Source: Paraburkholderia acidipaludis NBRC 101816 (GTDB taxonomy: Bacteria; Pseudomonadota; Gammaproteobacteria; Burkholderiales; Burkholderiaceae). Taken from it: a stretch of 64,000 nucleotides of DNA. Of this stretch, positions 25,682 through 34,480 are shown piece after piece. A model generated the notes under the pieces. That model saw only the letters and a program-made list of their open reading frames with translations, was not told the DNA's origin and did not search any database. The position numbers and the translations under genes are program-made. The stretch is taken from contig NZ_BAXZ01000019.1 of NCBI RefSeq assembly GCF_000684975.1, positions 1-64,000 on the forward strand. Direction: 5' to 3'. How positions within the stretch are numbered: the stretch's first letter is position 1; each line of letters starts with the position of its first letter.

Positions 25682-26779
25682 ATGCTTTTCGTTCGCCCCG
25701 CAAGGCTTGCCGACCTCGACGCGATCGCCCATATGGCGCGTACCGCGCAGCCGGTGCTGCATTCGCTGCCGCACGACCGCGCGGCGCTGGAGGCGCGCAT
25801 TGCGCTCTCCGAGGACTCGTTTCGCGCCGACGTGGACTTCCCCGGTGAGGAGTTCTACCTTTTCGTGCTGGAAGACTCGGCGACGGGGCGGCTCGTCGGC
25901 ACGTCGAGCCTCGTTGCGGCAGCCGGTTATTCGGAGCCGTTCTACGCGTTTCGCAACGATGCGCTGATTCACGCCTCGCGCGAACTGCACGTGAATCGCA
26001 AGATCCACGCGCTGCAGATGTCGCACGAACTCACCGGCAAGAGCCGTCTGGCGGGCTTCTATATCGACCCTTCGCTGCGCGGCGACGCCGCCGCGCATCT
26101 CATGTCGCGCGCCCGCATGATGTACGTGGCGATGAACCGCCGGCGCTTCACGCCCGAGGTGTTCACGCTGCTGCTCGGCGTGACCGACGAGGCCGGCGTG
26201 TCGCCGTTCTGGGAAGCGGTGGGACGCAAGTTCTTCGGGCGCGATTTCAAGGACATCGAAATGGCTTCGGGCGGCCGCAGCCGCACCTTCATCGCCGAGG
26301 TGATGCCTGCGTATCCGATCTACGTGCCGCTTTTGCCCGAAGCCGCGCAGCGCGTGCTGGGCGAGCCGGACCCGAGCGCGCTGCTCGCCTACGAGATTCA
26401 TCTGGAAGAGGGTTTCGAGCCCGACCGCTATGTCGATATTTTCGACGCGGGCCCCGTGCTGACCGCGCAGGTGGACCGCACGGCCGCGGTGGCCGCCAAC
26501 GAAAGCCGCACGGTGCGCGAGGCGGCGGCAGGCGCGCCGGGTGCGTCCTGGATGGTCGCGAGCCAGCGCGCGGGAGAGTTTCGCTGCGTGCTCGCTAACT
26601 TTGCACCCTTGCCTGAGGGGGCGCGCGGCACGCCGCGCCGCGCCGTACACGGCGAAGCGCCGCTCGACGCCGCCGCGCGCGCCGCGCTCGGCGTGCAGGA
26701 CGGCGATATCGTGCGCTGCGCGCCGCTATGGCGCGAGACAACCGAAACGGAAGACCAATCGACGGGAGAGTCGCAATGA
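25682..26779 (+). CDS. aruF: Arginine N-succinyltransferase, alpha subunit (AruF/AstA)
   Basis: A 365-residue acyltransferase that transfers succinyl from succinyl-CoA to arginine or ornithine, the entry step of the AST pathway. It begins MLFVRPARLADLDAIAHMAR and carries the AstA signatures FPGEEFYLFVLEDSATGRLVGTS-like region (residues about 55-80), LQMSHELTGKSRLAGFYIDP and FDAGPVLTAQVD. In Pseudomonas the enzyme is a heteromer of AruF and AruG, and here too two tandem paralogues occur. Its TGA overlaps the aruG start in an ATGA. Confidence 0.94.
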   Translation: MLFVRPARLADLDAIAHMARTAQPVLHSLPHDRAALEARIALSEDSFRADVDFPGEEFYLFVLEDSATGRLVGTSSLVAAAGYSEPFYAFRNDALIHASRELHVNRKIHALQMSHELTGKSRLAGFYIDPSLRGDAAAHLMSRARMMYVAMNRRRFTPEVFTLLLGVTDEAGVSPFWEAVGRKFFGRDFKDIEMASGGRSRTFIAEVMPAYPIYVPLLPEAAQRVLGEPDPSALLAYEIHLEEGFEPDRYVDIFDAGPVLTAQVDRTAAVAANESRTVREAAAGAPGASWMVASQRAGEFRCVLANFAPLPEGARGTPRRAVHGEAPLDAAARAALGVQDGDIVRCAPLWRETTETEDQSTGESQ

Positions 26780-27819
26780 TCGTGGTTCGCGTCGTGCAGA
26801 CGGGCGATGTGGACGCGCTCGTCGCGCTAGCCCAGGAGACCGGCCCCGGCCTCACCACCTTCAAGCCGGACCGCGACGCCCTGGTTGCGCGCATCGCACG
26901 CACGCGGCGCACGCTCGCGGGCGAGGCCGCGCAGGCCGAGGCCGGTTATTTCTTCGTGATGGAAGACACCGCGACCGGCGACGTGGCGGGCGTGTGCGGC
27001 ATCGAAACGGCGGTGGGCCTGCAGCAGCCGTTCTACAACTACCGCGTGAGCACGGTCGTGCACGCGAGCCAGGATCTCGGCATCTGGACACGCATGCGCG
27101 CGCTCAACATCTCGCACGATCTCACGGGCTACGCCGAGGTCTGCTCGCTGTTCCTCTCGCCGCGCTACCGCACGGGCGGCGTGGGCAGCCTGCTGTCGCG
27201 CTCGCGTTTCATGTTCATCGCGCAGTTCCGCGAGCGCTTCCCGGAACGCATCTGTGCGGAGCTGCGCGGCCATTTCGATGCGGACGGCACCTCGCCGTTC
27301 TGGCGCGCAGTCGGTTCGCACTTCTATCAGATCGACTTCAACGCCGCCGACTACCTGAGCGCGCACGGCCGTAAATCCTTCCTCGCCGAGCTGATGCCGC
27401 GCCACCCGGTCTATGTCGAGCTGCTGCCCGACGAAGCGCAGGCGGCCGTGGGCCTCACGCACGCCGACACGATTCCCGCGCGCCGCATGCTCGAGGCCGA
27501 AGGCTTGCGCTATGAGAATCACGTGGACATCTTCGACGCGGGCCCGGTGCTCGAATGCCACATCACCGACCTGCGCACGGTGCGCGAGAGCGTGGTGGTG
27601 CCCGTCGAGATCGGCACGCACGAGGCGGCAGTCCAGGGCGCGCGCTCGCTCGTTTCGAACACGTCGTCCGGCGACTTCCGCGTGGGTTTTGCGCCCGGCA
27701 CGGTGCACGACGGCGTGTTCACGCTGAATGCAGAAGAAGCGGCAGCCCTGAACGTGGCGGCGGGCGACCCCGTGCGCGTGCTCGGACCCGCGCCAAAGAT
27801 TAAACAGGAATACTCATGA
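26776..27819 (+). CDS. aruG: Arginine N-succinyltransferase, beta subunit (AruG/AstA)
   Basis: A 347-residue paralogue of the preceding subunit. Shared motifs include FFVMEDTATGDVAGVCGIE, LNISHDLTGYAEVCSLFLSP, ADGTSPFWRAVGSHFY and IFDAGPVLECHI. The start at 26776 overlaps the aruF stop by 4 bp and its own stop overlaps astD by 4 bp, so the three genes are translationally coupled. The longer open frame from 26728 lies inside aruF and is not used. With AruF it makes N2-succinylarginine. Confidence 0.94.
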   Translation: MIVVRVVQTGDVDALVALAQETGPGLTTFKPDRDALVARIARTRRTLAGEAAQAEAGYFFVMEDTATGDVAGVCGIETAVGLQQPFYNYRVSTVVHASQDLGIWTRMRALNISHDLTGYAEVCSLFLSPRYRTGGVGSLLSRSRFMFIAQFRERFPERICAELRGHFDADGTSPFWRAVGSHFYQIDFNAADYLSAHGRKSFLAELMPRHPVYVELLPDEAQAAVGLTHADTIPARRMLEAEGLRYENHVDIFDAGPVLECHITDLRTVRESVVVPVEIGTHEAAVQGARSLVSNTSSGDFRVGFAPGTVHDGVFTLNAEEAAALNVAAGDPVRVLGPAPKIKQEYS

Positions 27820-29279
27820 ACGAGCTTTTTATCGACGGGCAATGGCGCGCGGCTTCGGGCCCGGCATTCGCCTCGCGCAACCCGGGCACCGGCGAGACCG
27901 TGTGGAGCGGCCACGCCGCGACCGCGGAGGAAGTGGACCGTGCCGTAAGCGCCGCGCGCCGCGCGTTCGGCGCCTGGTCGCACACGTCGCTCGAAGCGCG
28001 CTGCGAGATCGTGCGCCGCTTCGCCGCGCTCGTGACCGAACGCAAGGAACAGCTCGCGCAGGCCATTGGCCGCGAGACCGGCAAGCCGCTGTGGGAAGCG
28101 CGCACCGAGGCGGCGTCCATGGCCGCGAAAGTCGCGATTTCGATCGCGGCCTACGGCGAGCGCACCGGCGAGAAACGCACGCCGATGGCCGACGGCGTGG
28201 CCGTGCTGCGGCACCGTCCGCATGGCGTCGTCGCCGTGTTCGGCCCGTACAACTTCCCGGGGCATCTGCCCAACGGCCATATCGTGCCCGCGCTGATCGC
28301 AGGAAACGCCGTGGTGTTCAAGCCGTCCGAACTCGCGCCCGATGTCGCGCGCGTGACGGTCGAGCTGTGGCGCGAGGCGGGCCTGCCCGCGGGCGTGCTG
28401 AACCTCGTGCAGGGCGAGCGCGAGACGGGCATCGCGCTCGCGAATCATCGCCAGATCGACGGGCTCTTCTTCACGGGCAGTTCGGACACCGGCACGCTGC
28501 TGCACCGCCAGTTCGGCGGCCGGCCCGAGATCGTGCTCGCGCTCGAGATGGGCGGCAACAATCCGCTCGTCGTCGCGCCGGTGGAGGATGTCGACGCGGC
28601 CGTGCATCACGCGATCCAGTCGGCGTTTCTTTCGGCGGGGCAGCGCTGCACCTGCGCGCGCCGCATTCTCGTGCCGACGGGCGCGTTCGGCGACCGTTTC
28701 CTCGCGCGCTTCGTCGAAGTCAGCGAGCGCATTGCCGTGGGCGAATACGACGCCGATCCGCAGCCGTTCATGGGCGCGGTGATTTCGGCGCGCGCGGCCG
28801 CGAAGCTCGTGAGCGCGCAGGGCATGCTGATCGGGCGCGGGGCGCGCGCCTTGCTGCCGATGACGCAGCGCGACCCGTCGCTCGGCTTCGTGAGCCCCGC
28901 GATTCTCGACGTGACCGGTGTGGCCGATCTGCCCGACGAAGAGCATTTCGGGCCGCTCGCCCAGGTGACGCGCTACGCGGATTTCGACGAGGCGATCACG
29001 CGCGCGAACGACACGGCCTATGGTCTCTCGGCAGGCCTGCTCGCCGACGACGAAGCGCTCTGGCAGCGGTTCGCGCGCGACATCCGCGCGGGCATCGTGA
29101 ACTGGAACCGGCCCACCAACGGCGCGTCGAGCGGCGCGCCCTTCGGCGGCACGGGCCGCTCCGGCAATCAGCGTCCGAGCGCGTATTACGCGGCCGACTA
29201 CTGCGCCTACCCGATGGCGTCGGTGGAAAGCGCGCAACTGCAAATGCCCGCGAGCGTTTCGCCGGGCCTGCATTTCTGA
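27816..29279 (+). CDS. astD: Succinylglutamate-semialdehyde dehydrogenase AstD
   Basis: A 487-residue NAD(P)-dependent aldehyde dehydrogenase, fourth step of the AST pathway, giving N-succinylglutamate. It has the ALDH catalytic Cys278 in SAGQRCTCARR, general-base Glu244 in LALEMGGNNPL and the cofactor loop FTGSSDTG (about 219-226). It starts MNELFIDGQWRAASG, typical of AstD. The ATG overlaps the aruG stop (ATGA), and astB follows 12 bp after its own stop. Confidence 0.95.
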   Translation: MNELFIDGQWRAASGPAFASRNPGTGETVWSGHAATAEEVDRAVSAARRAFGAWSHTSLEARCEIVRRFAALVTERKEQLAQAIGRETGKPLWEARTEAASMAAKVAISIAAYGERTGEKRTPMADGVAVLRHRPHGVVAVFGPYNFPGHLPNGHIVPALIAGNAVVFKPSELAPDVARVTVELWREAGLPAGVLNLVQGERETGIALANHRQIDGLFFTGSSDTGTLLHRQFGGRPEIVLALEMGGNNPLVVAPVEDVDAAVHHAIQSAFLSAGQRCTCARRILVPTGAFGDRFLARFVEVSERIAVGEYDADPQPFMGAVISARAAAKLVSAQGMLIGRGARALLPMTQRDPSLGFVSPAILDVTGVADLPDEEHFGPLAQVTRYADFDEAITRANDTAYGLSAGLLADDEALWQRFARDIRAGIVNWNRPTNGASSGAPFGGTGRSGNQRPSAYYAADYCAYPMASVESAQLQMPASVSPGLHF

Positions 29280-29291
29280 AGAGGATCGACG

Positions 29292-30632
29292 ATGCAAACC
29301 CTTGAAGCCAACTTCGACGGACTCGTCGGCCCGACCCACAACTATGCCGGCCTGTCGTTCGGCAACGTGGCATCGCAGAGCAACGAGAAGTCCGTTGCGA
29401 ACCCGAAGGCGGCCGCACGCCAGGGACTCCGAAAGATGAAGCGGCTCGCGGACCTCGGCTTTGCCCAGGGTGTCCTGCCGCCGCAGGAGCGGCCGTCGAT
29501 CCGCCTCCTGCGCGAGCTCGGTTTCACCGGCAAGGATGCCGAAGCCATCGCGAAGGCCGCGAAAGAGGCGCCCGAGCTGCTGGCGGCGGCGAGTTCCGCG
29601 TCGGCCATGTGGACGGCCAACGCGGCCACCGTGAGCCCGTCGGCCGACACGCCCGAGCGCCGCGTGCACTTCACGCCCGCGAACCTGTGCAGCAAGCTGC
29701 ATCGCGCGATCGAGCACGAGGCCACGCGCCGCACGCTCGGTGCGATCTTTGCCGATCCGTCGCATTTCGTCGTGCACGAGGCGCTGCCGGGCACGCCCGC
29801 GCTCGGCGACGAGGGCGCGGCCAATCACACGCGTTTTTGCGCGCAATATGGCGAGCGTGGCGTGGAGTTCTTCGTCTACGGGCGCAGCGAGTACCGCCGC
29901 GGACCCGAACCGAAGCGCTTCCCGGCGCGGCAGACCTTCGAAGCGAGCCGCGCGGTGGCGCAGCGCCATGGCCTGGCCGACGACGCGACCGTGTTCGCGC
30001 AGCAGAACCCCGACGTGATCGACGCAGGCGTGTTCCATAACGACGTGATCGCCGTGGGCAACCGCAGCACGCTGTTTTGCCACGAGCTGGCGTTCGTGGA
30101 GCAGAAGGCCGTGTACGACGAACTGCGCCGGAAGCTCGCGGCGCACAGCGCGCCGTTTCACGTGATCGAGGTGCCGGATGCGCAGGTGAGCGTGGCGGAT
30201 GCCGTGTCGTCGTATCTGTTCAACAGCCAGTTGCTGAGCCGGGCGGACGGCACCCAGATCCTCGTGGTGCCGCAGGAATGCCGCGAGAATCCGCGTGTGG
30301 CGCATTACCTCGACGAACTCGTGGCGACGAGCGGCCCGATCGACGAAGTGCTGGTGTTCGACCTGCGCGAGAGCATGAAGAACGGCGGCGGTCCGGCGTG
30401 TCTGCGTCTGCGTGTGGCGCTTTCGGAGGCGGAACGCGCGGCGGTGGCGCCGGGCGTGTGGATCGACGACAAGCTGTTCGCGCGCCTCGACGCGTGGATC
30501 GAAAAGCACTATCGCGACCGCCTCGCGCCGCACGACCTGACCGATCCGATGCTGCTCGCCGAATCGCGCACGGCGCTCGACGAACTTACGCAGATCCTCG
30601 GCCTCGGCTCCCTCTATGACTTCCAGCGCTGA
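29292..30632 (+). CDS. astB: N-succinylarginine dihydrolase AstB
   Basis: A 446-residue enzyme that hydrolyses N2-succinylarginine to succinylornithine, CO2 and two ammonia, the second AST step. Sequence is AstB throughout: EANFDGLVGPTHNYAGLSFG at the start, SSASAMWTANAATVSPS, and the C-terminal active-site Cys in NGGGPACLRLRVAL. Length matches the family (about 445). GAGGA precedes the ATG. The stop lies 17 bp inside astE, so the two are tightly coupled. Confidence 0.96.
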   Translation: MQTLEANFDGLVGPTHNYAGLSFGNVASQSNEKSVANPKAAARQGLRKMKRLADLGFAQGVLPPQERPSIRLLRELGFTGKDAEAIAKAAKEAPELLAAASSASAMWTANAATVSPSADTPERRVHFTPANLCSKLHRAIEHEATRRTLGAIFADPSHFVVHEALPGTPALGDEGAANHTRFCAQYGERGVEFFVYGRSEYRRGPEPKRFPARQTFEASRAVAQRHGLADDATVFAQQNPDVIDAGVFHNDVIAVGNRSTLFCHELAFVEQKAVYDELRRKLAAHSAPFHVIEVPDAQVSVADAVSSYLFNSQLLSRADGTQILVVPQECRENPRVAHYLDELVATSGPIDEVLVFDLRESMKNGGGPACLRLRVALSEAERAAVAPGVWIDDKLFARLDAWIEKHYRDRLAPHDLTDPMLLAESRTALDELTQILGLGSLYDFQR

Positions 30633-31656
30633 AACCCTGCTCGCCGACTTTCTGCGCTACACGCTTGCGAGCGAGCGTCCCGCGAGCGAGGCCGACGCGC
30701 GCGGAACCTGCGCGAACGGTGCGCGCTGGCAGTGGCTCGATGACGGGGTTCTGCAGATCGAGCCGGCGCGGGCGGAAGCCGCGACGAAGAGCGTGCTGCT
30801 CTCGGCCGGGATCCACGGCGACGAAACTGCGCCGGTCGAACTGCTCTCGCAGCACGTGGCCGATATCGCGGCGGGGCGCGCGGCCCTTGCGTGCCGTCTG
30901 CTGGTGGTGCTCGGCAACGTGGCGGCCATGCGCGAGGCGCGCCGCTATCTCGACGACGATCTGAACCGCCTCTTCGGCGGTCGTCATGCGCAGGCAGGAG
31001 CGAGCGCGGAAGCGCCGCGCGCCGCTGCGCTCGAAATGCAGGCACGGCGCTTTTTCGCTGCTGCTTCCGACGCGCCGCACGCGCGCTGGCATCTCGACAT
31101 GCACACGGCGATTCGTGCCTCCGCCTTTGAACAGTTCGCACTGCTGCCGTATACCGGTGCTGTCCCGTCGCGCGCAATGTTCGCGTGGCTCGCCGACGCA
31201 CGCATCGGCTGTGTGCTGATCCACACGGAAAAAGGCACGACCTACTCGGCGTTCACGGCCGGCACCTGCGGCGCCACGGCCTGCACGCTCGAGCTCGGCA
31301 AGGTGCGGCCATTCGGCCAGAACGACCTCGCGCGCTTCGCCAACGCGGATGCGGCCGCGCGTCGCCTCGTGGCCGGCGCGGCACCCGACGCGCATGCGCC
31401 GCCGCCGCGCGTCTTTACGGTGATCGGCCAGATCACGAAGCAAAGCGACGCATTCGAACTGCACGTGGCCGCGGACGTGCCGAACTTCACGCCCTTCGCG
31501 CGCGGCACGGTGCTGGCCAACGACGGCGACTATCGCTACGTCGTGGCACACGACGAAGAGCGCATCGTGTTTCCCAATCCCAGCGTCAAGCCCGGCTTGC
31601 GCGCGGGCCTGCTCGTCGTCGAGACGACGGACGCCACACTCGGCGCGCTTGCCTGA
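30616..31656 (+). CDS. astE: Succinylglutamate desuccinylase AstE
   Basis: A 346-residue zinc hydrolase of the AstE/aspartoacylase family. It releases glutamate and succinate, the last AST step. Zinc ligands are visible as SAGIHGDETAP (His67, Glu70) and WHLDMHTAIR with the later His; the catalytic Glu lies in LELGKVRPFG. It overlaps the end of astB by 17 bp. The six genes from astC to astE contain the entire pathway from arginine to glutamate. Confidence 0.95.
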   Translation: MTSSAETLLADFLRYTLASERPASEADARGTCANGARWQWLDDGVLQIEPARAEAATKSVLLSAGIHGDETAPVELLSQHVADIAAGRAALACRLLVVLGNVAAMREARRYLDDDLNRLFGGRHAQAGASAEAPRAAALEMQARRFFAAASDAPHARWHLDMHTAIRASAFEQFALLPYTGAVPSRAMFAWLADARIGCVLIHTEKGTTYSAFTAGTCGATACTLELGKVRPFGQNDLARFANADAAARRLVAGAAPDAHAPPPRVFTVIGQITKQSDAFELHVAADVPNFTPFARGTVLANDGDYRYVVAHDEERIVFPNPSVKPGLRAGLLVVETTDATLGALA

Positions 31657-31776
31657 AGCGGCGCGGACATGGCGCTTCAGGCGCCGCGCCCGCGCTTGCG
31701 CATCCACGACATCCACTTGCAAATTCGCACGCGTGCCGCACCATGGCGCGCCGACAGACCCCGTGTGCACACGCTG

Positions 31777-31782
31777 TACAAT
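31777..31782 (+). promoter_or_regulatory. Candidate -10 element before the arginine-type binding protein gene
   Basis: TACAAT matches the sigma-70 -10 consensus in five of six positions and lies 120 bp before the ATG at 31902. No consensus -35 lies 16-18 bp upstream, so an activator may be needed. The 245-bp gap between astE and this gene suggests it has its own promoter. Confidence 0.35.
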
Positions 31783-31901
31783 TGCGCCCTCGCGGTTGTT
31801 GCGGTGCACCACAAAGGGCGCTCCCGTTTGAGCCGCGATATTGGCGCAGCGATCCTGTGCCGGCGCGCCATAGCGCGTCATATCTGACTGGAAAGAGACA
31901 C

Positions 31902-32696
31902 ATGAAAATGAACTGGAACAAGCTGGCCGCTCTCGCATTCTGCACGGCCTCGACCCTCGCAGCCGGCGCCGCGCATGCCGCCGACATCAAGGAAATCCGC
32001 TTCGGCGTGGAGGCGTCCTATGCGCCGTTCGAATCGAAGTCGCCCGCGGGCGAGCTGCAAGGCTTCGATATCGACGTGGGCAATGCGGTGTGCGCGAAGC
32101 TCAAGGCGAAGTGCGTGTGGGTGGAAAACTCGTTCGACGGTCTGATTCCGGCCCTCGAAGCGCGCAAGTTCAATGCGATCAACTCGGACATGACGATCAC
32201 CGAGCAGCGCCGCCAGGCCATCGACTTCACCGACCCGATCTACGCGATCCCGAACCAGATGATCGCGAAGAAGGGCAGCCCGCTGCTGCCGACCGCCGAA
32301 TCGCTCAGGGGCAAGCATGTGGGCGTGCTGCAGGGCACGATCCAGGAGGCCTACGCGAAGGCGAAGTGGTCGCCCGCGGGCGTGGACGTCGTGCCGTACC
32401 AGACCCAGGATCAGATCTATGCCGACCTCGCCTCGGGCCGGCTCGACGCCGCGTTCCAGGACGGCGAGGCCGCCGCGAAGGGCTTCCTGAACCGTCCGCA
32501 GGGCGCCGGCTTCGCGTTCGCCGGCCCGGCCGTGACCGACGAGAAGCTGCTGGGCTCGGGCGTGGGCTACGGCGTGCGCAAGGGCGACGCGCAGCTGAAG
32601 GCCGAGCTGAACGAGGCGATCAAGGAACTGAAGGCGGACGGCACGATCGACCGCCTGGCCGCGAAATACTTCGACGTGAAGGTCGTGCTGAAATAA
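31902..32696 (+). CDS. Arginine/lysine/ornithine-type ABC periplasmic binding protein (AotJ/ArgT-like)
   Basis: A 264-residue periplasmic amino-acid-binding protein. A 26-residue signal peptide ends GAAHA, and the mature part starts DIKEIRFGVEASYAPFESKS, typical of the ArgT/HisJ/AotJ class. LQGFDIDVGNAVCAKL and INSDMTITEQRRQAIDFTDP contain the usual ligand-binding residues. It probably delivers arginine or ornithine to the AotQMP importer encoded 9 kb upstream. In Pseudomonas the binding protein heads the transporter operon; here it is separated from it by argR and the whole ast operon. GAAAGAGA precedes the ATG, and a strong terminator follows. Confidence 0.9.
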   Translation: MKMNWNKLAALAFCTASTLAAGAAHAADIKEIRFGVEASYAPFESKSPAGELQGFDIDVGNAVCAKLKAKCVWVENSFDGLIPALEARKFNAINSDMTITEQRRQAIDFTDPIYAIPNQMIAKKGSPLLPTAESLRGKHVGVLQGTIQEAYAKAKWSPAGVDVVPYQTQDQIYADLASGRLDAAFQDGEAAAKGFLNRPQGAGFAFAGPAVTDEKLLGSGVGYGVRKGDAQLKAELNEAIKELKADGTIDRLAAKYFDVKVVLK

Positions 32697-32724
32697 GCAC
32701 AAGTCAGCAGGACACGGGCAGGAA

Positions 32725-32758
32725 AACCGGCCGGAGCGTATCCGGCCGGTTGTTTTTT
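32725..32758 (+). terminator. Rho-independent terminator after the binding-protein gene
   Basis: A perfect 10-bp stem, AACCGGCCGG (32725-32734) with CCGGCCGGTT (32742-32751), has a 7-base loop and is followed by GTTTTTT. It begins 28 bp after the stop of the binding-protein gene and closes the arginine island. Confidence 0.92.
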
Positions 32759-33053
32759 CGGCGAATTGATAGGGATTCCGAAATACCTGGCAAGATTTGA
32801 CCCCTTTGCCTGCACGGCATGGGCGCGCGTCGGGTCGTCCGCGGAGCGAGCGCGGTGTCGGCATTGCCCACGGCGGGGCCAAAAATATTGCCGAATCGGC
32901 GCGTGTCGACGTATTCCCGCCGTACTGGCCAGGATAGAATCGGTAAGGATTTGCCGGGGCGTGCCGCACAAGGCACAGCATCCTGCATCGACGCTACCAA
33001 GAACCAGACGCCACATGCAGCAGCGTGCAGCAGGGCGCTACGCGAGGGACCCC
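32759..33053. other. Intergenic region before the first EAL-HDOD gene
   Basis: About 295 bp after the terminator. No gene is supportable, although the frame of the next gene is open from 32766. An AT-richer stretch around 32878-32945 is the likely promoter area. An in-frame ATG at 33015 is an alternative start for the next gene but lacks a good ribosome site. Confidence 0.4.
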
Positions 33054-34373
33054 ATGAGCTTGAATGCCGCCGATCGGCCACCCATGCCAGGAGCCGCGGG
33101 AGACGATTCAGCCGCGAACCGGTACGACATTTACTTCGCCCGCCAGCCCTTGCTGGACCGGGATGGCATGCTGTGCGGCTACGAGATGCTGCCGCGCGTG
33201 ATCGATCGCGGCGACGACCCCGAAGCGCCCGCGGCGGTGGGCCCCGCGCTCATCGCGGCGTTCGCGGCGCCGGCGGCGCGCGCGGCGCTGGTGGAGCACC
33301 CGGGCTGGCTCGACGTGACGCGCGATGCGTTGTTCGACGAAGCCGTGTTGCGCCTGCCTGCCGGTCGGGTGATGTTCGAGCTGCCGCTCGATATCGGCGC
33401 GGACCCGGCGCTCGTGGCGCGGCTCACGCAACTGCATGGGCGCCGCTACCGGTTCGCGCTCGATCACGTAACCGGGGCGAACGAAGCCTTCGCGAAGCTG
33501 CTGCCTTATGTCGAAGCGGTCAAAATCGATCTGCGCCGCATCGAGCCCGCCTTGCTGCCGAAGTTCGCGAGCGTGCTGAAGGCGGCGGGCAAGATTCTGG
33601 TGGCGATGGGCGTGGAGAGTCAGACCGATTTCGAACGCGCGCATGCGCTTGGCTTCGACCGCTTCCAGGGCTACTTTTTCGCGAGGCCGCAGGGCGGCGC
33701 CCGCCGCGCGAGCGCGCCGCGCCAGGCGCTTCTGAATCTGCTGCAGTTGCTCGCCTCGGAGCCGACCGTCGCGCAGCTCGAAGCCGAGCTGAAGCTGAAT
33801 CCGGTGCTCGTGATGCACCTGATGCGGCTCGTGAACTCGCCGAGCTTCGGAACCGGGCACAAAGTATCCACGCTGCGCGAGGCGATCAACGCGACGGGCA
33901 CCAACCGCATCGCGCGCTGGACCCAGTTGCTGCTCTACGCGGACGGCCGCAAGGTCTCGCTCGAAGACGATCCGCTGCTGCAGCTCGCGGCCACGCGTGC
34001 GCGCTTCATGGAGCTCGCGGTGAGCCAGCTGTCCGAGGCCGGGCGCGACGAGCAGGATGCCGCGTTTCTCGCAGGCGTGTTCTCGTTCGTCGACGCCGTG
34101 TTCGGCGGCCCGCTCGCCGCGACCGTCGACATGCTTACGCTCGCGCGCCCCATTCGTGCGGCGATCGTCGGCCGCGAAGGGGTGCTGGGCCAGCTGCTCG
34201 ATGTGATCGAGGCGCTGGAGCACGGCGACTGGAACGCGGTCGATGCGGCCTGTGTGCAGCTCGCGCCGCTCGACGCGGGCGCGGTCGCGGCGCTCGCCCT
34301 CGCGGCGGGCGAGTGGGCGGGCATGGCGGACCGCAATGCCGAGGCGACGGGGCTGGAGCGTATCGACGATTGA
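33054..34373 (+). CDS. EAL-HDOD domain signalling protein (first paralogue)
   Basis: A 439-residue protein of the YuxH-like class. Residues about 20-215 resemble an EAL phosphodiesterase fold (YFARQPLLDRDGMLCGYEML, then FALDHVTGANEAF and VKIDLRRIEP). The catalytic set is degraded: EAL is replaced and the DDFGTG loop reads DHVTGA. It is therefore probably not a c-di-GMP hydrolase. Residues about 235-435 are an HDOD domain (LNPVLVMHLMRLVNSPSFGT, LREAINATGTNRIARW). Such proteins act as binding or regulatory adaptors. The ATG follows GAGGGA. A paralogue lies at 38267, and a bidirectional terminator follows this gene. Confidence 0.85.
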   Translation: MSLNAADRPPMPGAAGDDSAANRYDIYFARQPLLDRDGMLCGYEMLPRVIDRGDDPEAPAAVGPALIAAFAAPAARAALVEHPGWLDVTRDALFDEAVLRLPAGRVMFELPLDIGADPALVARLTQLHGRRYRFALDHVTGANEAFAKLLPYVEAVKIDLRRIEPALLPKFASVLKAAGKILVAMGVESQTDFERAHALGFDRFQGYFFARPQGGARRASAPRQALLNLLQLLASEPTVAQLEAELKLNPVLVMHLMRLVNSPSFGTGHKVSTLREAINATGTNRIARWTQLLLYADGRKVSLEDDPLLQLAATRARFMELAVSQLSEAGRDEQDAAFLAGVFSFVDAVFGGPLAATVDMLTLARPIRAAIVGREGVLGQLLDVIEALEHGDWNAVDAACVQLAPLDAGAVAALALAAGEWAGMADRNAEATGLERIDD

Positions 34374-34415
34374 GGGCGATTGGGGGTGGCTGGGCCGCCC
34401 GCTGCGTATCAGCCG

Positions 34416-34456
34416 AAAGACAAAGAGGCGGTGCGATGCACCGCCTCTTTGTCTTT
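34416..34456. terminator. Perfect 19-bp bidirectional terminator hairpin
   Basis: The 19 bases at 34416-34434 (AAAGACAAAGAGGCGGTGC) pair perfectly with 34438-34456 around a 3-base GAT loop. The hairpin sits between convergent genes ending at 34373 and 34481. The A-rich left and T-rich right flanks allow termination in both directions, although neither has a long U tract beyond the stem. Confidence 0.85.
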
Positions 34457-34480
34457 AGTGCTCCTCTTTACTTCGGCCGC

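Noticed and set aside
27519..30533. 1004-codon minus-strand frame under astD and astB
   Set aside because: Shadow of the ast genes; no motif or start context.
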